Shown one piece after another: positions 9,679-18,624 of a stretch of DNA of 64,000 nucleotides (the stretch's first letter is position 1; the number at the start of each line of letters is the position of its first letter). The stretch spans positions 682,001 to 746,000 of the forward strand of contig OZ241337.1 of assembly GCA_965200435.1 (NCBI GenBank), in the 5' to 3' direction. Origin of the DNA: Bin75 sp965200435. Its GTDB lineage: Bacteria; Nitrospirota; Nitrospiria; Nitrospirales; UBA8639. The position numbers were made by a program, and so were the translations under genes. The notes beneath the pieces were generated by a model that saw nothing but the letters and a program-made list of their open reading frames with translations, did no database searches and was not told where the DNA came from.

Positions 9679-10977
9679 TTACGGATACAAGCGAGACAGC
9701 ATGCGCGGGAAGGGAATGGTTTCACGGACGTGCGCAAGGCCGCAAATCCAGGCCACGGCGCGCTCGATCCCCATGCCGAACCCGGCATGGGGCACGGACC
9801 CGTATCGCCGCAGGTCCAAATACCACTGGAAAGCCTCCGCCGTCAGTTGATGGTTCTGCAAGCGCGCAGCCAGCGTCCGGTAATCATGGATGCGTTGCCC
9901 GCCGCCGATGATTTCACCGTATCCTTCCGGAGCCAACACGTCCATGCACAGTGCCCGGCCGGGATTATCGGGATCGGGTTGCATATAAAAGGCCTTGATC
10001 TTCGCCGGATACCGATGCACCAGCACGGGTTTCTCAAATTGATTTGACAAAACGGTTTCATCGTCCGCGCCGAAATCATCTCCCGTTTGTATCGACGACC
10101 CGAAGCGTTGCAGGCGCAGAATCGCTTCGTCATAGGTGAGGCGCGGAAAGGGCGGAACGATCGCTTCCAATTTGGATACATCTCGTTCCAGTACCCGTAA
10201 TTCGCTCCGACAGTTCTGCAGGACCCGTTTCACCACCATCGACACGAACGCCTCTGCCAGGTCCATCGCGTCGGGCAATTCGGCAAACGCCATTTCAGGT
10301 TCAACCATCCAGAACTCCATCAAATGCCGGCGAGTCTTGGATTGCTCGGCGCGAAACGTCGGACCAAAGCAGTACACTTTTTCAAAGACTGCGGCAGCCG
10401 CTTCTCCGTACAATTGCCCGCTCTGTGTCAGGTAGGCCGTTTCTTCAAAATATTGCGTCTGGAATAGGGTGGTCGTGCCTTCACAAGCGTTCGGTGTCAA
10501 AATGGGCGCATCAACCAGGACAAACTCTCGTTCGTCGAAAAAGTCCCGGCAGGCCTTAATAATCACATGCCGGATTTTCAGGATGGCCTGTTGCCGCGTT
10601 GAGCGAAGCCATAGATGGCGGTGGTCCATCAAAAACCCGACGCCATGCTCTTTGGGTTGAACGGGAAACGGTTCGGCGAGGTGAAGAATCTCAAGGGCCG
10701 TTACCTCTATTTCATACCCACCCGGAGCCCGCGCCTCCGCACGAGGCACACCGGAGAACGTCAAGGAGGATTCTTGGGTCAGGTGCTTCGCGAGGCCGAA
10801 CTGTTCTTCCCCCAAAGTCCCTTTGCTCAAAACGGCCTGTATATCCCCGGATCCGTCGCGAAGCGTGAGAAATTGCAGTTTGCCGCTGGATCGATGATGT
10901 CGGACCCACCCTCGGAGACGCACCTCACGCCCAACCATTTCAGCAACATGAGAGATGGACACAATAGGGATGCTCAT
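9679..10977 (-). CDS. asnS: Asparaginyl-tRNA synthetase
   Basis: AsnRS charges tRNA-Asn with asparagine in the cytoplasm. The 432-residue class II synthetase has an N-terminal OB-fold anticodon-binding domain (VRLRGWVRHHRSSGKLQFL). Motif 2 is FRAEQSKTRRHLMEFW and motif 3 is GFGMGIERAVAWI near the C terminus. The QLYGEAAAAVFEKVY segment suits AsnRS rather than AspRS. I chose the ATG at 10977; 12 extra upstream codons are possible but poor. It lies upstream of the dcw promoter in the same orientation and diverges from the rhodanese gene. Confidence 0.94.
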   Translation of the reverse strand: MSIPIVSISHVAEMVGREVRLRGWVRHHRSSGKLQFLTLRDGSGDIQAVLSKGTLGEEQFGLAKHLTQESSLTFSGVPRAEARAPGGYEIEVTALEILHLAEPFPVQPKEHGVGFLMDHRHLWLRSTRQQAILKIRHVIIKACRDFFDEREFVLVDAPILTPNACEGTTTLFQTQYFEETAYLTQSGQLYGEAAAAVFEKVYCFGPTFRAEQSKTRRHLMEFWMVEPEMAFAELPDAMDLAEAFVSMVVKRVLQNCRSELRVLERDVSKLEAIVPPFPRLTYDEAILRLQRFGSSIQTGDDFGADDETVLSNQFEKPVLVHRYPAKIKAFYMQPDPDNPGRALCMDVLAPEGYGEIIGGGQRIHDYRTLAARLQNHQLTAEAFQWYLDLRRYGSVPHAGFGMGIERAVAWICGLAHVRETIPFPRMLSRLYP

Positions 10978-11096
10978 ACCAGCGTCTGCGCCTTCATCAG
11001 GCCATGAAAACAACGCAACACATTCTCCAGGAACGCCGACCTCTCATGGGAGCGGGTTGCCTGGCGGCCTCCGTTATTGTAGACCGCAAACGTGAA

Positions 11097-11126
11097 TTGA
11101 CACCGACTCCCTGCCAAGACTATCAT
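11097..11126 (+). promoter_or_regulatory. Promoter of the rhodanese gene
   Basis: TTGACA (11097-11102) is followed after 18 bp by TATCAT (11121-11126). The expected start point is about 15-20 nt ahead of the ATG, so the leader would be little more than the strong AAAGGAGG ribosome-binding site at 11134-11141. Confidence 0.55.
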
Positions 11127-11148
11127 ATTTTTCAAAGGAGGTCCGCAG

Positions 11149-11469
11149 ATGAGTTATACCATTACCGTCCGGGAACTGAAGAATCGCTTGGATAAAGGGG
11201 ACCAAGTGTTTTTATTGGACGTTCGTGAACCGCATGAATTTTCCATGGCCAAGATTGAAGGGTCCACCCTCATTCCTTTGGGCACGTTACCCAATTCGCT
11301 CAATCAACTCGACCCGGCCGATGAAATCGTGGCCTTGTGTCATAAAGGCATGCGCAGTGCCGATGCCGTGGGCTTTCTCCTCCAGCAAGGTTTTTCCAAC
11401 GTGAAAAACCTGATCGGAGGCATTGACGCCTGGTCCGTTGAAATCGATCATTCGGTTCCGCGCTATTGA
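11149..11469 (+). CDS. Single-domain rhodanese (sulfurtransferase)
   Basis: A 106-residue GlpE-like rhodanese. It has the N-terminal FLLDVREPHEF motif and the active-site loop ALCHKGMRSADAV, whose cysteine would carry the persulfide, and it ends with NLIGGIDAWS. A strong Shine-Dalgarno (AAAGGAGG) fixes the start. These proteins move sulfane sulfur to thiols or cyanide in the cytoplasm; the physiological acceptor cannot be told here. It is monocistronic and convergent with the epimerase gene. Confidence 0.9.
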   Translation: MSYTITVRELKNRLDKGDQVFLLDVREPHEFSMAKIEGSTLIPLGTLPNSLNQLDPADEIVALCHKGMRSADAVGFLLQQGFSNVKNLIGGIDAWSVEIDHSVPRY

Positions 11470-11472
11470 TCA

Positions 11473-11512
11473 TCAGTGAAGCGCCGGGGTCACGTGCCGG
11501 CGCTGTCACTGA
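11473..11512. terminator. Convergent hairpin, possible terminator
   Basis: A long inverted repeat (TCAGTGA-AGCGCCGG against CCGGCGCT-g-TCACTGA, 8-9 nt loop) lies between the convergent rhodanese and epimerase genes. It overlaps the last codons of the epimerase. Neither strand shows a good U-tract after it, so factor-independent termination is uncertain. Confidence 0.45.
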
Positions 11513-12416
11513 AAAATTTCACCGTTTCATCCAAGCCTTCCGAGAGCAGCACCTTGTGTGTCCAGGCCGCCGCTTTTTTCAGTTTGCTCGAATCCAGCAC
11601 ACTGCGTGCTTGCTCGCCTTTTTTCGAGAGACCGTGGCGTTTCCGGCATTGAGAGTTCGTTAAGGCTTTCAGCTTGGTGAAGATCTCATTGACCGTCGTT
11701 TCGATCCCTGTTCCGACGTTGAAAACTCCTTCCACCGAAGGGATGCATACCGCCCGCACCGCTTCCACCACGTCCCCCACGTAGACATAATCACGGGTCT
11801 GAAATCCGTTCCCATTAATCTGAGGCTGCTCACCGGCAAGCATCTTTTTTGTGAAAATCGCCACGACGCCGGCCTCGCCGTCGGCCCGTTGTCTCGGGCC
11901 ATACACGTTGGCTAACCGCAAGGCCACGTATTGCAGCCCGGCAACGCGGCGATAGCACTCGAGATAATATTCGCAGGTGAGTTTGCTGACTCCGTAGGGG
12001 GACAACGGGCGCGTGGGATGAGATTCCGAAGCCGGAAACGTTTCCTGTTCGCCATACACCGTGCCGCCGGAAGAGGCAAACAGAATTTTTCTGGCCCCGT
12101 ACCGGACGGCCAACTCCAAGAGCCGAAGAGTTCCCAGAATGTTCACTTTGGCATCGAAGATGGGATCCTCCGTAGACTTCCGGACGTTCACTTGAGCGGC
12201 CATGTGTACGACCACCAGGGGATGTTCTTTTTCAAACACCTGTTCCACTTGTGTACTGCACACGTTCAATTTGTAGAATGCGGCGTCGCGGTGAACCTGC
12301 TTTCGTTTCCCCGTGGAGAGATCATCAATCACGGAGACGCGATGCCCCTCCCGGACAAACTGATCCACCAGATGAGATCCGATAAATCCCGCGCCACCCG
12401 TGACTAAAACATTCAT
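11490..12416 (-). CDS. NAD-dependent nucleotide-sugar epimerase/dehydratase (GalE-like)
   Basis: A 308-residue extended short-chain dehydrogenase. The N-terminal TGGAGFIGSHLVD binds NAD, SSGGTVYGE follows, and the catalytic pair is in PYGVSKLTCEYYL (Tyr-xxx-Lys). DDLSTGKR and RLANVYGPRQ are typical of UDP-glucose 4-epimerase relatives. It probably interconverts UDP-hexoses for surface polysaccharide, but the exact substrate is not readable. Its ATG overlaps the tlyA stop by 4 bp, so the two are co-transcribed. Confidence 0.88.
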   Translation of the reverse strand: MNVLVTGGAGFIGSHLVDQFVREGHRVSVIDDLSTGKRKQVHRDAAFYKLNVCSTQVEQVFEKEHPLVVVHMAAQVNVRKSTEDPIFDAKVNILGTLRLLELAVRYGARKILFASSGGTVYGEQETFPASESHPTRPLSPYGVSKLTCEYYLECYRRVAGLQYVALRLANVYGPRQRADGEAGVVAIFTKKMLAGEQPQINGNGFQTRDYVYVGDVVEAVRAVCIPSVEGVFNVGTGIETTVNEIFTKLKALTNSQCRKRHGLSKKGEQARSVLDSSKLKKAAAWTHKVLLSEGLDETVKFFSDSAGT

Positions 12417-13201
12417 GTCGGATCTTCAGGCCGTGGACACGCGTTCGCCGCAGCCGCCCATCGCAGACCCAAGAAAATTTCGCGATTTCCCTTTTTCCCC
12501 TGTACGGGGGAATCGAAAAGCCCGAGGCAATCAAATCCCAATTGCTGTGCTAGGGTTTGGATCCGTTGCGCCACTTCCCGCCGGATCTCGTCATTCCTGA
12601 CCACACCGCCACGTCCCACCTGCTTCACGCCGGCTTCAAATTGCGGCTTGACGAGAGCCACGACCGTGGCCTCGGGTGCCAGAAATTTCACCACACACGG
12701 CAACACCAGGCGTAGCGAAATAAAGGAGACAGCAATCACGGCCAGTTGAACGGGCTCGGGAACAGCGGCAAGGTCGAGGTGCCGAATGTTGCAACGTTCG
12801 AGGACGACGACTCGCCGATCGCTTCTGAGGTTCCAATCCAATTGCCCATACCCCACGTCCACGGCATAGACCCGACGGGCCCCGTGCTGAAGGAGACAAT
12901 CTGTAAACCCGCCCGTCGAAGCCCCGACGTCCAGAACAAGACGTTCCTCCACGCGGACGGAAAAGGCAGTTAACGCCGCGGAGAGTTTGTCGCCACCCCA
13001 GCTCACGAATGGACTCGCCGGCCCGTCCACTTCAATGATCGCTTGCCCTGTCACGAGTGCAGCCTGCTTCTCCACGCGCATCCCATCGACCCTGACTAGG
13101 CCCGCCAGGATCATCCGTTGTGCCTGCTCCCGGCTGCGGGCCAATTCATGCCTGACCAGCACTTCATCCAGGCGCTGTTTGAAGATTTTGGGGGACATCA
13201 A
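12413..13201 (-). CDS. tlyA: TlyA-family rRNA 2'-O-methyltransferase (S4 + FtsJ-like domain)
   Basis: This 262-residue protein has an N-terminal S4 RNA-binding domain (about residues 5-65, RLDEVLVRHELARSREQA). A SAM-dependent methyltransferase domain follows with VLDVGASTGGFTDCLLQ and YAVDVGYGQLDW. TlyA homologues 2'-O-methylate cytidines of 16S/23S rRNA; some were once called hemolysins. VSFISLRLVLP and VKPQFEAG are family motifs. It lies downstream of xseB and is coupled to the epimerase gene. Confidence 0.92.
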   Translation of the reverse strand: MMSPKIFKQRLDEVLVRHELARSREQAQRMILAGLVRVDGMRVEKQAALVTGQAIIEVDGPASPFVSWGGDKLSAALTAFSVRVEERLVLDVGASTGGFTDCLLQHGARRVYAVDVGYGQLDWNLRSDRRVVVLERCNIRHLDLAAVPEPVQLAVIAVSFISLRLVLPCVVKFLAPEATVVALVKPQFEAGVKQVGRGGVVRNDEIRREVAQRIQTLAQQLGFDCLGLFDSPVQGKKGNREIFLGLRWAAAANACPRPEDPT

Positions 13202-13270
13202 TGTGGAGATGACGTCTCTGACGGTATCGGGACAGGCCCGTTGGCTTCCAACAGGCGACGGCGCTGGAGT

Positions 13271-13510
13271 TCAGTGTTGTTCTTCTTCCTCGATGGAATA
13301 GGCGGTGAGCCGCTTCTTCCCATCTTTGTCCTGCACCATGATTTCCACTTTCCGTTCGGCATCATCAAGCATCTTGAGACAGGTTTTGGAGAGCTTGATC
13401 CCCTCTTCAAACATCTTCAGGGAGTCATTCAACGGGAGATCCCCTTTTTCCATCTCGGTGACGATGGTCTCAAGCCTGGCCAAGGCATCTTCAAATTTTA
13501 AGGCTGCCAT
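13271..13510 (-). CDS. xseB: Exodeoxyribonuclease VII small subunit
   Basis: A 79-residue helical protein of standard XseB size. FEDALARLETIVTEMEKGD and LNDSLKMFEEGIKL are the conserved core. It binds XseA to form exonuclease VII, which degrades single-stranded DNA. It was probably once directly downstream of xseA; an IS481-type element now separates them, and xseB has its own promoter-like sequence upstream. Confidence 0.93.
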   Translation of the reverse strand: MAALKFEDALARLETIVTEMEKGDLPLNDSLKMFEEGIKLSKTCLKMLDDAERKVEIMVQDKDGKKRLTAYSIEEEEQH

Positions 13511-13633
13511 CCTTACCTGTGGGCGTCGATGTCAGGTGAATGCCTGCCGTCGCACGCCTCTTCCGGCGTCGACGATTTTTCGCTTTTGCATCCGGTCGGC
13601 GCCATGCGCACAACCGGCGACGCAACGAATCGC

Positions 13634-13661
13634 ATTATACGCGGTGTTCTGGTGACGTCAA
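13634..13661 (-). promoter_or_regulatory. Promoter-like sequence upstream of xseB at the IS junction
   Basis: On the minus strand TTGACG (13656-13661) is followed after 16 bp by a perfect TATAAT (13634-13639). It abuts the end of the IS481-type element. The -35 box includes the original xseA stop codon TGA. It could keep xseB and the downstream tlyA transcribed despite the insertion. The leader to xseB would be about 115 nt. Confidence 0.55.
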
Positions 13662-14704
13662 GATTGTGTATGGGTCCACCACATTTGGCACTCGGGTTGG
13701 TGGTGAATCAGGGATTGTACCGGAGATTGCCGCCCAAGGCTATGGTGGGGCAACACGGTATTGTAGGCCAGCAACCAATCGGCCAGTTTGCGGTTAAAGG
13801 CCGCCAAATCGTCGAACAGCAGATCCTCGTGGTAGTCCACGAAGGTCTCTTGCAGGGTGCGATTGAACCGTTCCGCATGAGCGTTCATTTTCGGGGATCG
13901 GGGATACGTCCACCAGTGGGTGATGCCGCGTTCATCGAGCCGGTGCTGGAAATGCCCCTGGAACTCCGGGCCGTTATCGGAGAGGAGGACCCGGGGTGGG
14001 GCCGGGAGCAACGCACAGAGTGCATCGAGGGCGTGGGTGGCATGGCGGCTGGAGGCGGTGGCGGTGGCCACAGCGAAGGCGAAGCGACTGCAGGGATCGA
14101 TGAAGGTGAATAGGTAGCGGCGGAGTCCGGCGTGGAGCCGCACAACGGGATCGCCGGCCAAGACCGCCAGGGGCTGGGCGGGGCGGGGCCGGGGCGGGCG
14201 GGATTTCCGGCGCCGTGTCCGGGGTTTGGGCCGGCCCCGGGCATCCAGGCGGCTCGGCGTGTGCCGCATCCGGTCCGGGGCGCGGGCGATCAGGCGCCCG
14301 ATGGTGGAGACCCTGGGGAGGGCTAGCCCGTGCTGCGCACACCACGGCCGCAGTAGGACGTGCAGCTTGGCCTTCCCACGGTTGGGATACGTGGTGCGTA
14401 GCCGCCGGATCGCTTGGCTCAGGGCGGGTGGCCACGTGGCCTGCCGCCGCCGGTGGGGGGCCCTAGAGCGGACGGCCAACGCCTGCGGGTCCCCGCCAGC
14501 CTGAGTGAGCGCCCGCTGCCAGCGATAAAGCGTCCGGCGGCTGACGCCAAAGGCCTCCCCCGTCGCGGCTGGGCCATGCCGGGCGCAAAAGTGCAGAATC
14601 TTGAGTCGGTGATGGGCTTCGTGGGGTATCATGCCCCAACGATGCCCGAATTGCGTTAGTCGATAAAACCCCCTGATGCGATAGCCGACATGGTGGATTT
14701 GCAT
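13658..14704 (-). CDS. IS481-family transposase
   Basis: A 348-residue DDE transposase. An N-terminal helix-turn-helix region (FGVSRRTLYRWQRAL, residues about 45-60) precedes a basic linker and an rve integrase core. The acidic residues are visible in FTFIDPCSRF, LLSDNGPEFQG and NAHAERFNRTLQE. The ATG at 14704 follows an AGGAGG with 7-nt spacing and is preferred to an ATG ten codons upstream. The stop codon lies 5 bp outside the inverted repeat, so this copy ends on flanking host DNA. It appears intact. Confidence 0.93.
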   Translation of the reverse strand: MQIHHVGYRIRGFYRLTQFGHRWGMIPHEAHHRLKILHFCARHGPAATGEAFGVSRRTLYRWQRALTQAGGDPQALAVRSRAPHRRRQATWPPALSQAIRRLRTTYPNRGKAKLHVLLRPWCAQHGLALPRVSTIGRLIARAPDRMRHTPSRLDARGRPKPRTRRRKSRPPRPRPAQPLAVLAGDPVVRLHAGLRRYLFTFIDPCSRFAFAVATATASSRHATHALDALCALLPAPPRVLLSDNGPEFQGHFQHRLDERGITHWWTYPRSPKMNAHAERFNRTLQETFVDYHEDLLFDDLAAFNRKLADWLLAYNTVLPHHSLGRQSPVQSLIHHQPECQMWWTHTQS

Positions 14705-14753
14705 GGCCTCTCCTCCTGTTTCGAGGAGTGCCAAAGGTTTCTGAACTTATACA
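13665..14753 (-). mobile_element. IS481-family insertion sequence between xseA and xseB
   Basis: The element is about 1089 bp with imperfect terminal inverted repeats of 28-29 bp, both starting TGT and sharing TTTGGCACTC. It is flanked by GAT on both sides, a short target duplication (3 bp, or 4 bp if GATT). It carries one DDE transposase gene. Its G+C looks higher than in neighbouring genes, suggesting recent arrival. The right end supplies the present xseA stop codon. Confidence 0.8.
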
Positions 14754-16087
14754 GATTGCCGTTCCTCAACAAGACAAGAGAGTCTCCCTGCGGCCAATCG
14801 CGCCCGGATCCGGTCCCCCACTTGAACAGATTGTGCATCCTTCACGATCCGGCCTCCGGGGCTGGTCTCCAGGATGCTGTACCCGCGCGATAAAATCGCG
14901 AGAGGGCTCAGAGTCTCCAGGGTGCTGACCACGGTTCGAAGTTGATGTTTTTTCTCCGCAATCACCCACGGCATGGCACTGGAGAGTCGTCGAAGAAGCT
15001 GGGGCAGCATGAGGCTTCCCCGTTGCCACGATTGACCCGGGCCGACTCTTTCCAAAGCGGTGTCTAGCGCAACCAGTCTCGGCCGCACCGCGGCAAGCAT
15101 GGCCCGTATGTTGCTCCCAAGACGGAAACCGAGTTCATCCACACGTTGCACTTGACGTTGCAGAATTTGCGAAGGAACGGGAAGGGTACGCAGAGTCGAC
15201 TCAATCTGATTCCTGTGAAGCCTGAGTGTGCTACGCATGGCCAAGGCTGCTCTCGCGTGCTTCTCCCGTATGCCTTCGATCAAGTCAACAAGAACAGGAG
15301 AAATCGATTCCGCCGCGGATGAAGGAGTCGGGGCTCGATAGTCAGCGGCAAAATCCGACAGGGTGAAATCGATTTCATGACCCACCGCTGAAATCACCGG
15401 AATACGAGAACCGGCAATGGCCCGAACCACAACCTCTTCATTAAAGCTCCAGAGATCTTCCCAGGAACCTCCGCCTCTCCCGACGATGAGCACATCGAGA
15501 TCGGCGTGTCGATTAGCCAATTGCACGGCATCCGCAATCTGCTGTGCAGCCGACGGTCCCTGCACGGCCACGGGAAACACGAGCAGATGGATCACCGGGC
15601 ATCGCCGGTGAACGACCGTCACAATATCATGCAGCGCAGCTCCCGTGCCGGACGTGATCACCCCGACGCGACGAGGGAAAAAGGGCAGGGGTCGCTTGCG
15701 CGCCGGATCAAACAACCCTTCCTGCTCGAACTGTTTCTTGCGTTGTTCAAAGGCCACCTGCAGAGCCCCGATGCCCTTGGGCTCGAGATAGTCCAGGAGA
15801 AGCTGATAGTCGCCCCTCGGTTCATAGACGCTGATGCGGCCTCTTGCCAGCACCGTGAGGCCGTTTTCCACGCGAAACGGGAGCATCGAGGTCGTACGAC
15901 GAAAGAGGACCGCCCGGATTTGGCTTTCCCGGTCGTTCAGAGAGAAATAGACGTGCCCGGAGGAGGGAATCCGAAGATTCGAAACCTCTCCTTCGACCCA
16001 CACCTCCGGGAACGCGTGTTCCAGGAGCGCGCGAATGCTCGTCGTCAGTTGGGTAACGGTATAAACAATCGGATGGGCATCAGACAC
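14747..16087 (-). CDS. xseA: Exodeoxyribonuclease VII large subunit
   Basis: The 446-residue catalytic subunit of exonuclease VII. An N-terminal OB-fold (VWVEGEVSNLRIPSSGHVYFSL) is followed by the core with VGVITSGTGAALHDI, LIVGRGGGSWEDLW and SAVGHEIDFTLSDFAADYRAPTP spread over residues 130-260. The last codons read Glu-Arg-Gln-Ser-Val-stop. The Val and the TAA are contributed by the IS481 end. Removing the IS and one target copy gives Gln-Ser-TGA, so the protein has gained one residue only and should be functional. Confidence 0.95.
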   Translation of the reverse strand: MSDAHPIVYTVTQLTTSIRALLEHAFPEVWVEGEVSNLRIPSSGHVYFSLNDRESQIRAVLFRRTTSMLPFRVENGLTVLARGRISVYEPRGDYQLLLDYLEPKGIGALQVAFEQRKKQFEQEGLFDPARKRPLPFFPRRVGVITSGTGAALHDIVTVVHRRCPVIHLLVFPVAVQGPSAAQQIADAVQLANRHADLDVLIVGRGGGSWEDLWSFNEEVVVRAIAGSRIPVISAVGHEIDFTLSDFAADYRAPTPSSAAESISPVLVDLIEGIREKHARAALAMRSTLRLHRNQIESTLRTLPVPSQILQRQVQRVDELGFRLGSNIRAMLAAVRPRLVALDTALERVGPGQSWQRGSLMLPQLLRRLSSAMPWVIAEKKHQLRTVVSTLETLSPLAILSRGYSILETSPGGRIVKDAQSVQVGDRIRARLAAGRLSCLVEERQSV

Positions 16088-16108
16088 GAATCAGGATCAC
16101 AGCGTTAG

Positions 16109-16250
16109 GGGACCTCTGATTGAGTGCACGATCGGGCGCATGGCGGCGTGGTGTCCTCGCTCAACCCTCACCTCTCTCTCTGATACGCTTCGGGTTTCGC
16201 TCCGGGACGCCTTGCCCTGCATCCCGCTCTCACACGAAATCAGATGTTGC
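16109..16250 (+). mobile_element. MITE copy A (142 bp)
   Basis: A 142-bp element with inverted ends GGGACCTCTGATT and AATCAGATGTTGC. It is flanked by TTAG on the left (16105-16108) and CTAG on the right (16251-16254), an imperfect YTAR duplication. The right flank contains the stop codon of ymdB. Its interior matches the copies at 25687, 37570, 51462, 61366 and 61578. Confidence 0.85.
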
Positions 16251-17030
16251 CTAGGTAATTTCCCTCACTCGTTGAATGCCGGTGGCTTTTCCTGTTGCGG
16301 GATCCAATTCGATCACGGCGGCACCCAGAACCGCGGGGCCAGAGGCGACTTCAAAGCGTCTGGGCATCTGCGTGAGAAATTTGTCGATCACCAGTTCTTT
16401 TTTCATGCCAATGACGGAATTGACTGGGCCGGTCATCCCGATATCCGTCAAATAGGCCGTCCCCTTGGGCAGGATCTGTTCATCCGCGGTTTGCACGTGC
16501 GTATGCGTGCCCACGACAGCCGTCACCTGGCCGTCCAAAAAATATCCCATAGCCATCTTTTCCGCAGTCGTTTCCGCGTGCATATCCACGATAATGCAGG
16601 GAGTCTGAGGTTGCAGTTTTTCGACTTCGCGTTGGACCACCCGAAAGGGACAATCCAGTGCCGGCATAAACGCCCGACCCATGACCTGAATCAGACCGAT
16701 CTTCTCACCATTCGGCCTGTCAATGATAAACGAGCCTTGCCCGGGCGTCCCGTCGGGATAATTGGCCGGGCGCAGGATCCTGGGCTCTTTGCGAATATAG
16801 GACACCATTTCCTTTTTATCCCAGACGTGGTTGCCCGTGGTGAGCGCCGAAAGCCCCAGGTCGAACAAATCATTGGCCAAGCCGGGCGTCAGGCCGAACC
16901 CACCGGCCACATTCTCGGCATTCGCAACGACAATATCGACACGATACTGTTCGCTCACCCTATGGATATTGGTGGTGAGGCTACGACGGCCCGGCTCGCC
17001 AACCACGTCACCGATAAACAACACGACCAC
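16251..17030 (-). CDS. ymdB: YmdB-family metallophosphoesterase
   Basis: A 259-residue protein of the TIGR00282 family, cyclic-nucleotide phosphodiesterases with a dinuclear metal site. Metal-binding motifs are FIGDVVGEPGR, ANAENVAGG, TTGNHVWDKKE and a late GTHTHVQTADEQ. It follows rny by about 30 bp, a very common pairing (rny-ymdB), suggesting a shared role in RNA turnover or signalling. The gene ends in a TAG that is part of the target duplication of MITE copy A, so the insertion left the C terminus intact. Confidence 0.93.
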   Translation of the reverse strand: MVVLFIGDVVGEPGRRSLTTNIHRVSEQYRVDIVVANAENVAGGFGLTPGLANDLFDLGLSALTTGNHVWDKKEMVSYIRKEPRILRPANYPDGTPGQGSFIIDRPNGEKIGLIQVMGRAFMPALDCPFRVVQREVEKLQPQTPCIIVDMHAETTAEKMAMGYFLDGQVTAVVGTHTHVQTADEQILPKGTAYLTDIGMTGPVNSVIGMKKELVIDKFLTQMPRRFEVASGPAVLGAAVIELDPATGKATGIQRVREIT

Positions 17031-17061
17031 AAAATCAACCGCTTCCCGTTACCCGTCCCGT

Positions 17062-18624
17062 CTATTTGGCAAATTCGACAAATCGACTTTCCCGAATCAC
17101 CGTCACTTTAATCTGGCCAGGATACGTCATTTCCTGTTCAATTTTCTTGGACAGGTCACGAGACAGGGCAAGAGCGTCATTGTCGGACAGTTTTTCCTGC
17201 CGAACAATGACCCGTACTTCCCGGCCGGCCTGAATGGCATAGGCTTTGTCCACTCCCTCATAGCCCGTGGCTAACCCTTCCAATTTTTCCAATCGTTTCA
17301 CGTAGGCTTCCAGGGTTTCGCGTCGTGCACCGGGCCTGGCAGCGGAAAGGGCTTCCGCCGCTGCGACCAATACGGATTCCGGGCAAATCGGATCCACCTG
17401 TTCATGGTGTGCGGCAATGGCATTCACGACTTTTTCGGACTCGCCGTACTTGTTCGCAATTTCGGCGCCTAACATCGCGTGCGTACCTTCTTCTTCATGG
17501 CTCACTACTTTCCCGATATCGTGCAACAACGCCCCACGTTTGGCCAACTTGATATCCAAGCCTAATTCCGCTGCCATGATGCCGCAAATATACGATGCCT
17601 CACGGGCATGATACAAATTATTCTGTCCGTAACTGGTCCGGTAGCGTAACCGGCCCAGGAGTTTCACGATTTCGGGATGAAAATCCGACAGTCCAACCTC
17701 GAAGATCACCTTTTCAGCTTCTTCCCGCATCACCTTCTCAAGATCGCCTTTGACTTTTTCCACGACTTCTTCAATCCGAGTGGGATGAATGCGACCATCC
17801 TGCATCAGCCGTTCCAGCGAGATTTTGGCAATCTCGCGTCGCAAGGGATCGAACCCGGAGACGATGACGGCTTCTGGAGTTTCATCGACGATTAAATCCA
17901 CGCCCGTTGCCGCTTCCAAGGCTCGAATGTTTCGGCCTTCCCGTCCGATGATACGACCTTTCATCGCGTCACTGGCCAGGGACACGACCGAAATGGTGGC
18001 TTCATTGACGTAATCACGAGTGATCCGTTGAATTGCGTTGGTCACGATCTGCTGGGCTTCCCGGTCCGCATTTTCCCGAGCTTCATCGAGGATCCGCTTC
18101 GTCAGGCCAGTAGCCTCCAGACGCACCTCACCTTCAATTTCCGACAACAGTTGCCGCTTGCCTTCCTCCGCGGTCAGCCCAGCCACCTGCTCCAAGGCCT
18201 CCCGATGTTCCCTAATCGTTTGCTCACAGACGCGTTCCTGATTCGCCAACGAGACTTCCCGGTCCGAGACGGTACGCTCCCTCTTGCGAAATTCCTCCTC
18301 GCGACACTCGAAATTCCCGATTTTTCTTTCCAAGCCTTCTTCACGTTGCCCCATGCGTTTTTCCAGCCACTGCAACTCGCTTCGTTTTTCTTTTTCCGTC
18401 TTTTCTATTTGAGCCTTGGCTTGAAACATCAAATCCTTGGCCTCAATTCTCGCTTCCTTGACAATATGCTCGGCTTCGCGTTCCGCCGACTGTCTCAATT
18501 GGAGCAGTTGGTCTTCGGCTTTACGACGTTGTGTATCGAAGCGTTGACGTTGAATCACCCCGTCCAACACAAACCCCGTACCAAGGCCGATGACTCCGGC
18601 AACTGCGATCACGAGGATATCCAT
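17062..18624 (-). CDS. rny: Ribonuclease Y
   Basis: RNase Y is a membrane-anchored endoribonuclease that starts mRNA decay. The 520-residue protein has an N-terminal membrane segment (MDILVIAVAGVIGLGTGFVL) and a long charged coiled coil to about residue 190. A KH domain follows (GRIIGREGRNIRALEAATGVD), then an HD domain with LLHDIGKVVSHEEEGTH and NAIAAHHEQ. The start at 18624 places the membrane helix first and follows an AAGGGGG; a 10-codon upstream extension is rejected. It is likely co-transcribed with ymdB. Confidence 0.96.
   Translation of the reverse strand: MDILVIAVAGVIGLGTGFVLDGVIQRQRFDTQRRKAEDQLLQLRQSAEREAEHIVKEARIEAKDLMFQAKAQIEKTEKEKRSELQWLEKRMGQREEGLERKIGNFECREEEFRKRERTVSDREVSLANQERVCEQTIREHREALEQVAGLTAEEGKRQLLSEIEGEVRLEATGLTKRILDEARENADREAQQIVTNAIQRITRDYVNEATISVVSLASDAMKGRIIGREGRNIRALEAATGVDLIVDETPEAVIVSGFDPLRREIAKISLERLMQDGRIHPTRIEEVVEKVKGDLEKVMREEAEKVIFEVGLSDFHPEIVKLLGRLRYRTSYGQNNLYHAREASYICGIMAAELGLDIKLAKRGALLHDIGKVVSHEEEGTHAMLGAEIANKYGESEKVVNAIAAHHEQVDPICPESVLVAAAEALSAARPGARRETLEAYVKRLEKLEGLATGYEGVDKAYAIQAGREVRVIVRQEKLSDNDALALSRDLSKKIEQEMTYPGQIKVTVIRESRFVEFAK

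Noticed and set aside
9477..9788. 103-codon minus-strand frame between asnS and rsmH, considered as a possible mraZ
   Set aside because: It overlaps the asnS 3' end, spans the promoter and operator, and has no MraZ-like motif.
16140..16250. Recurring small peptide (MAAWCPRS...) encoded inside the MITE copies
   Set aside because: The frame is interrupted by a stop in copy F2 and simply reads through into flanking DNA in others, so it looks like a by-product of a GC-rich repeat rather than a gene.
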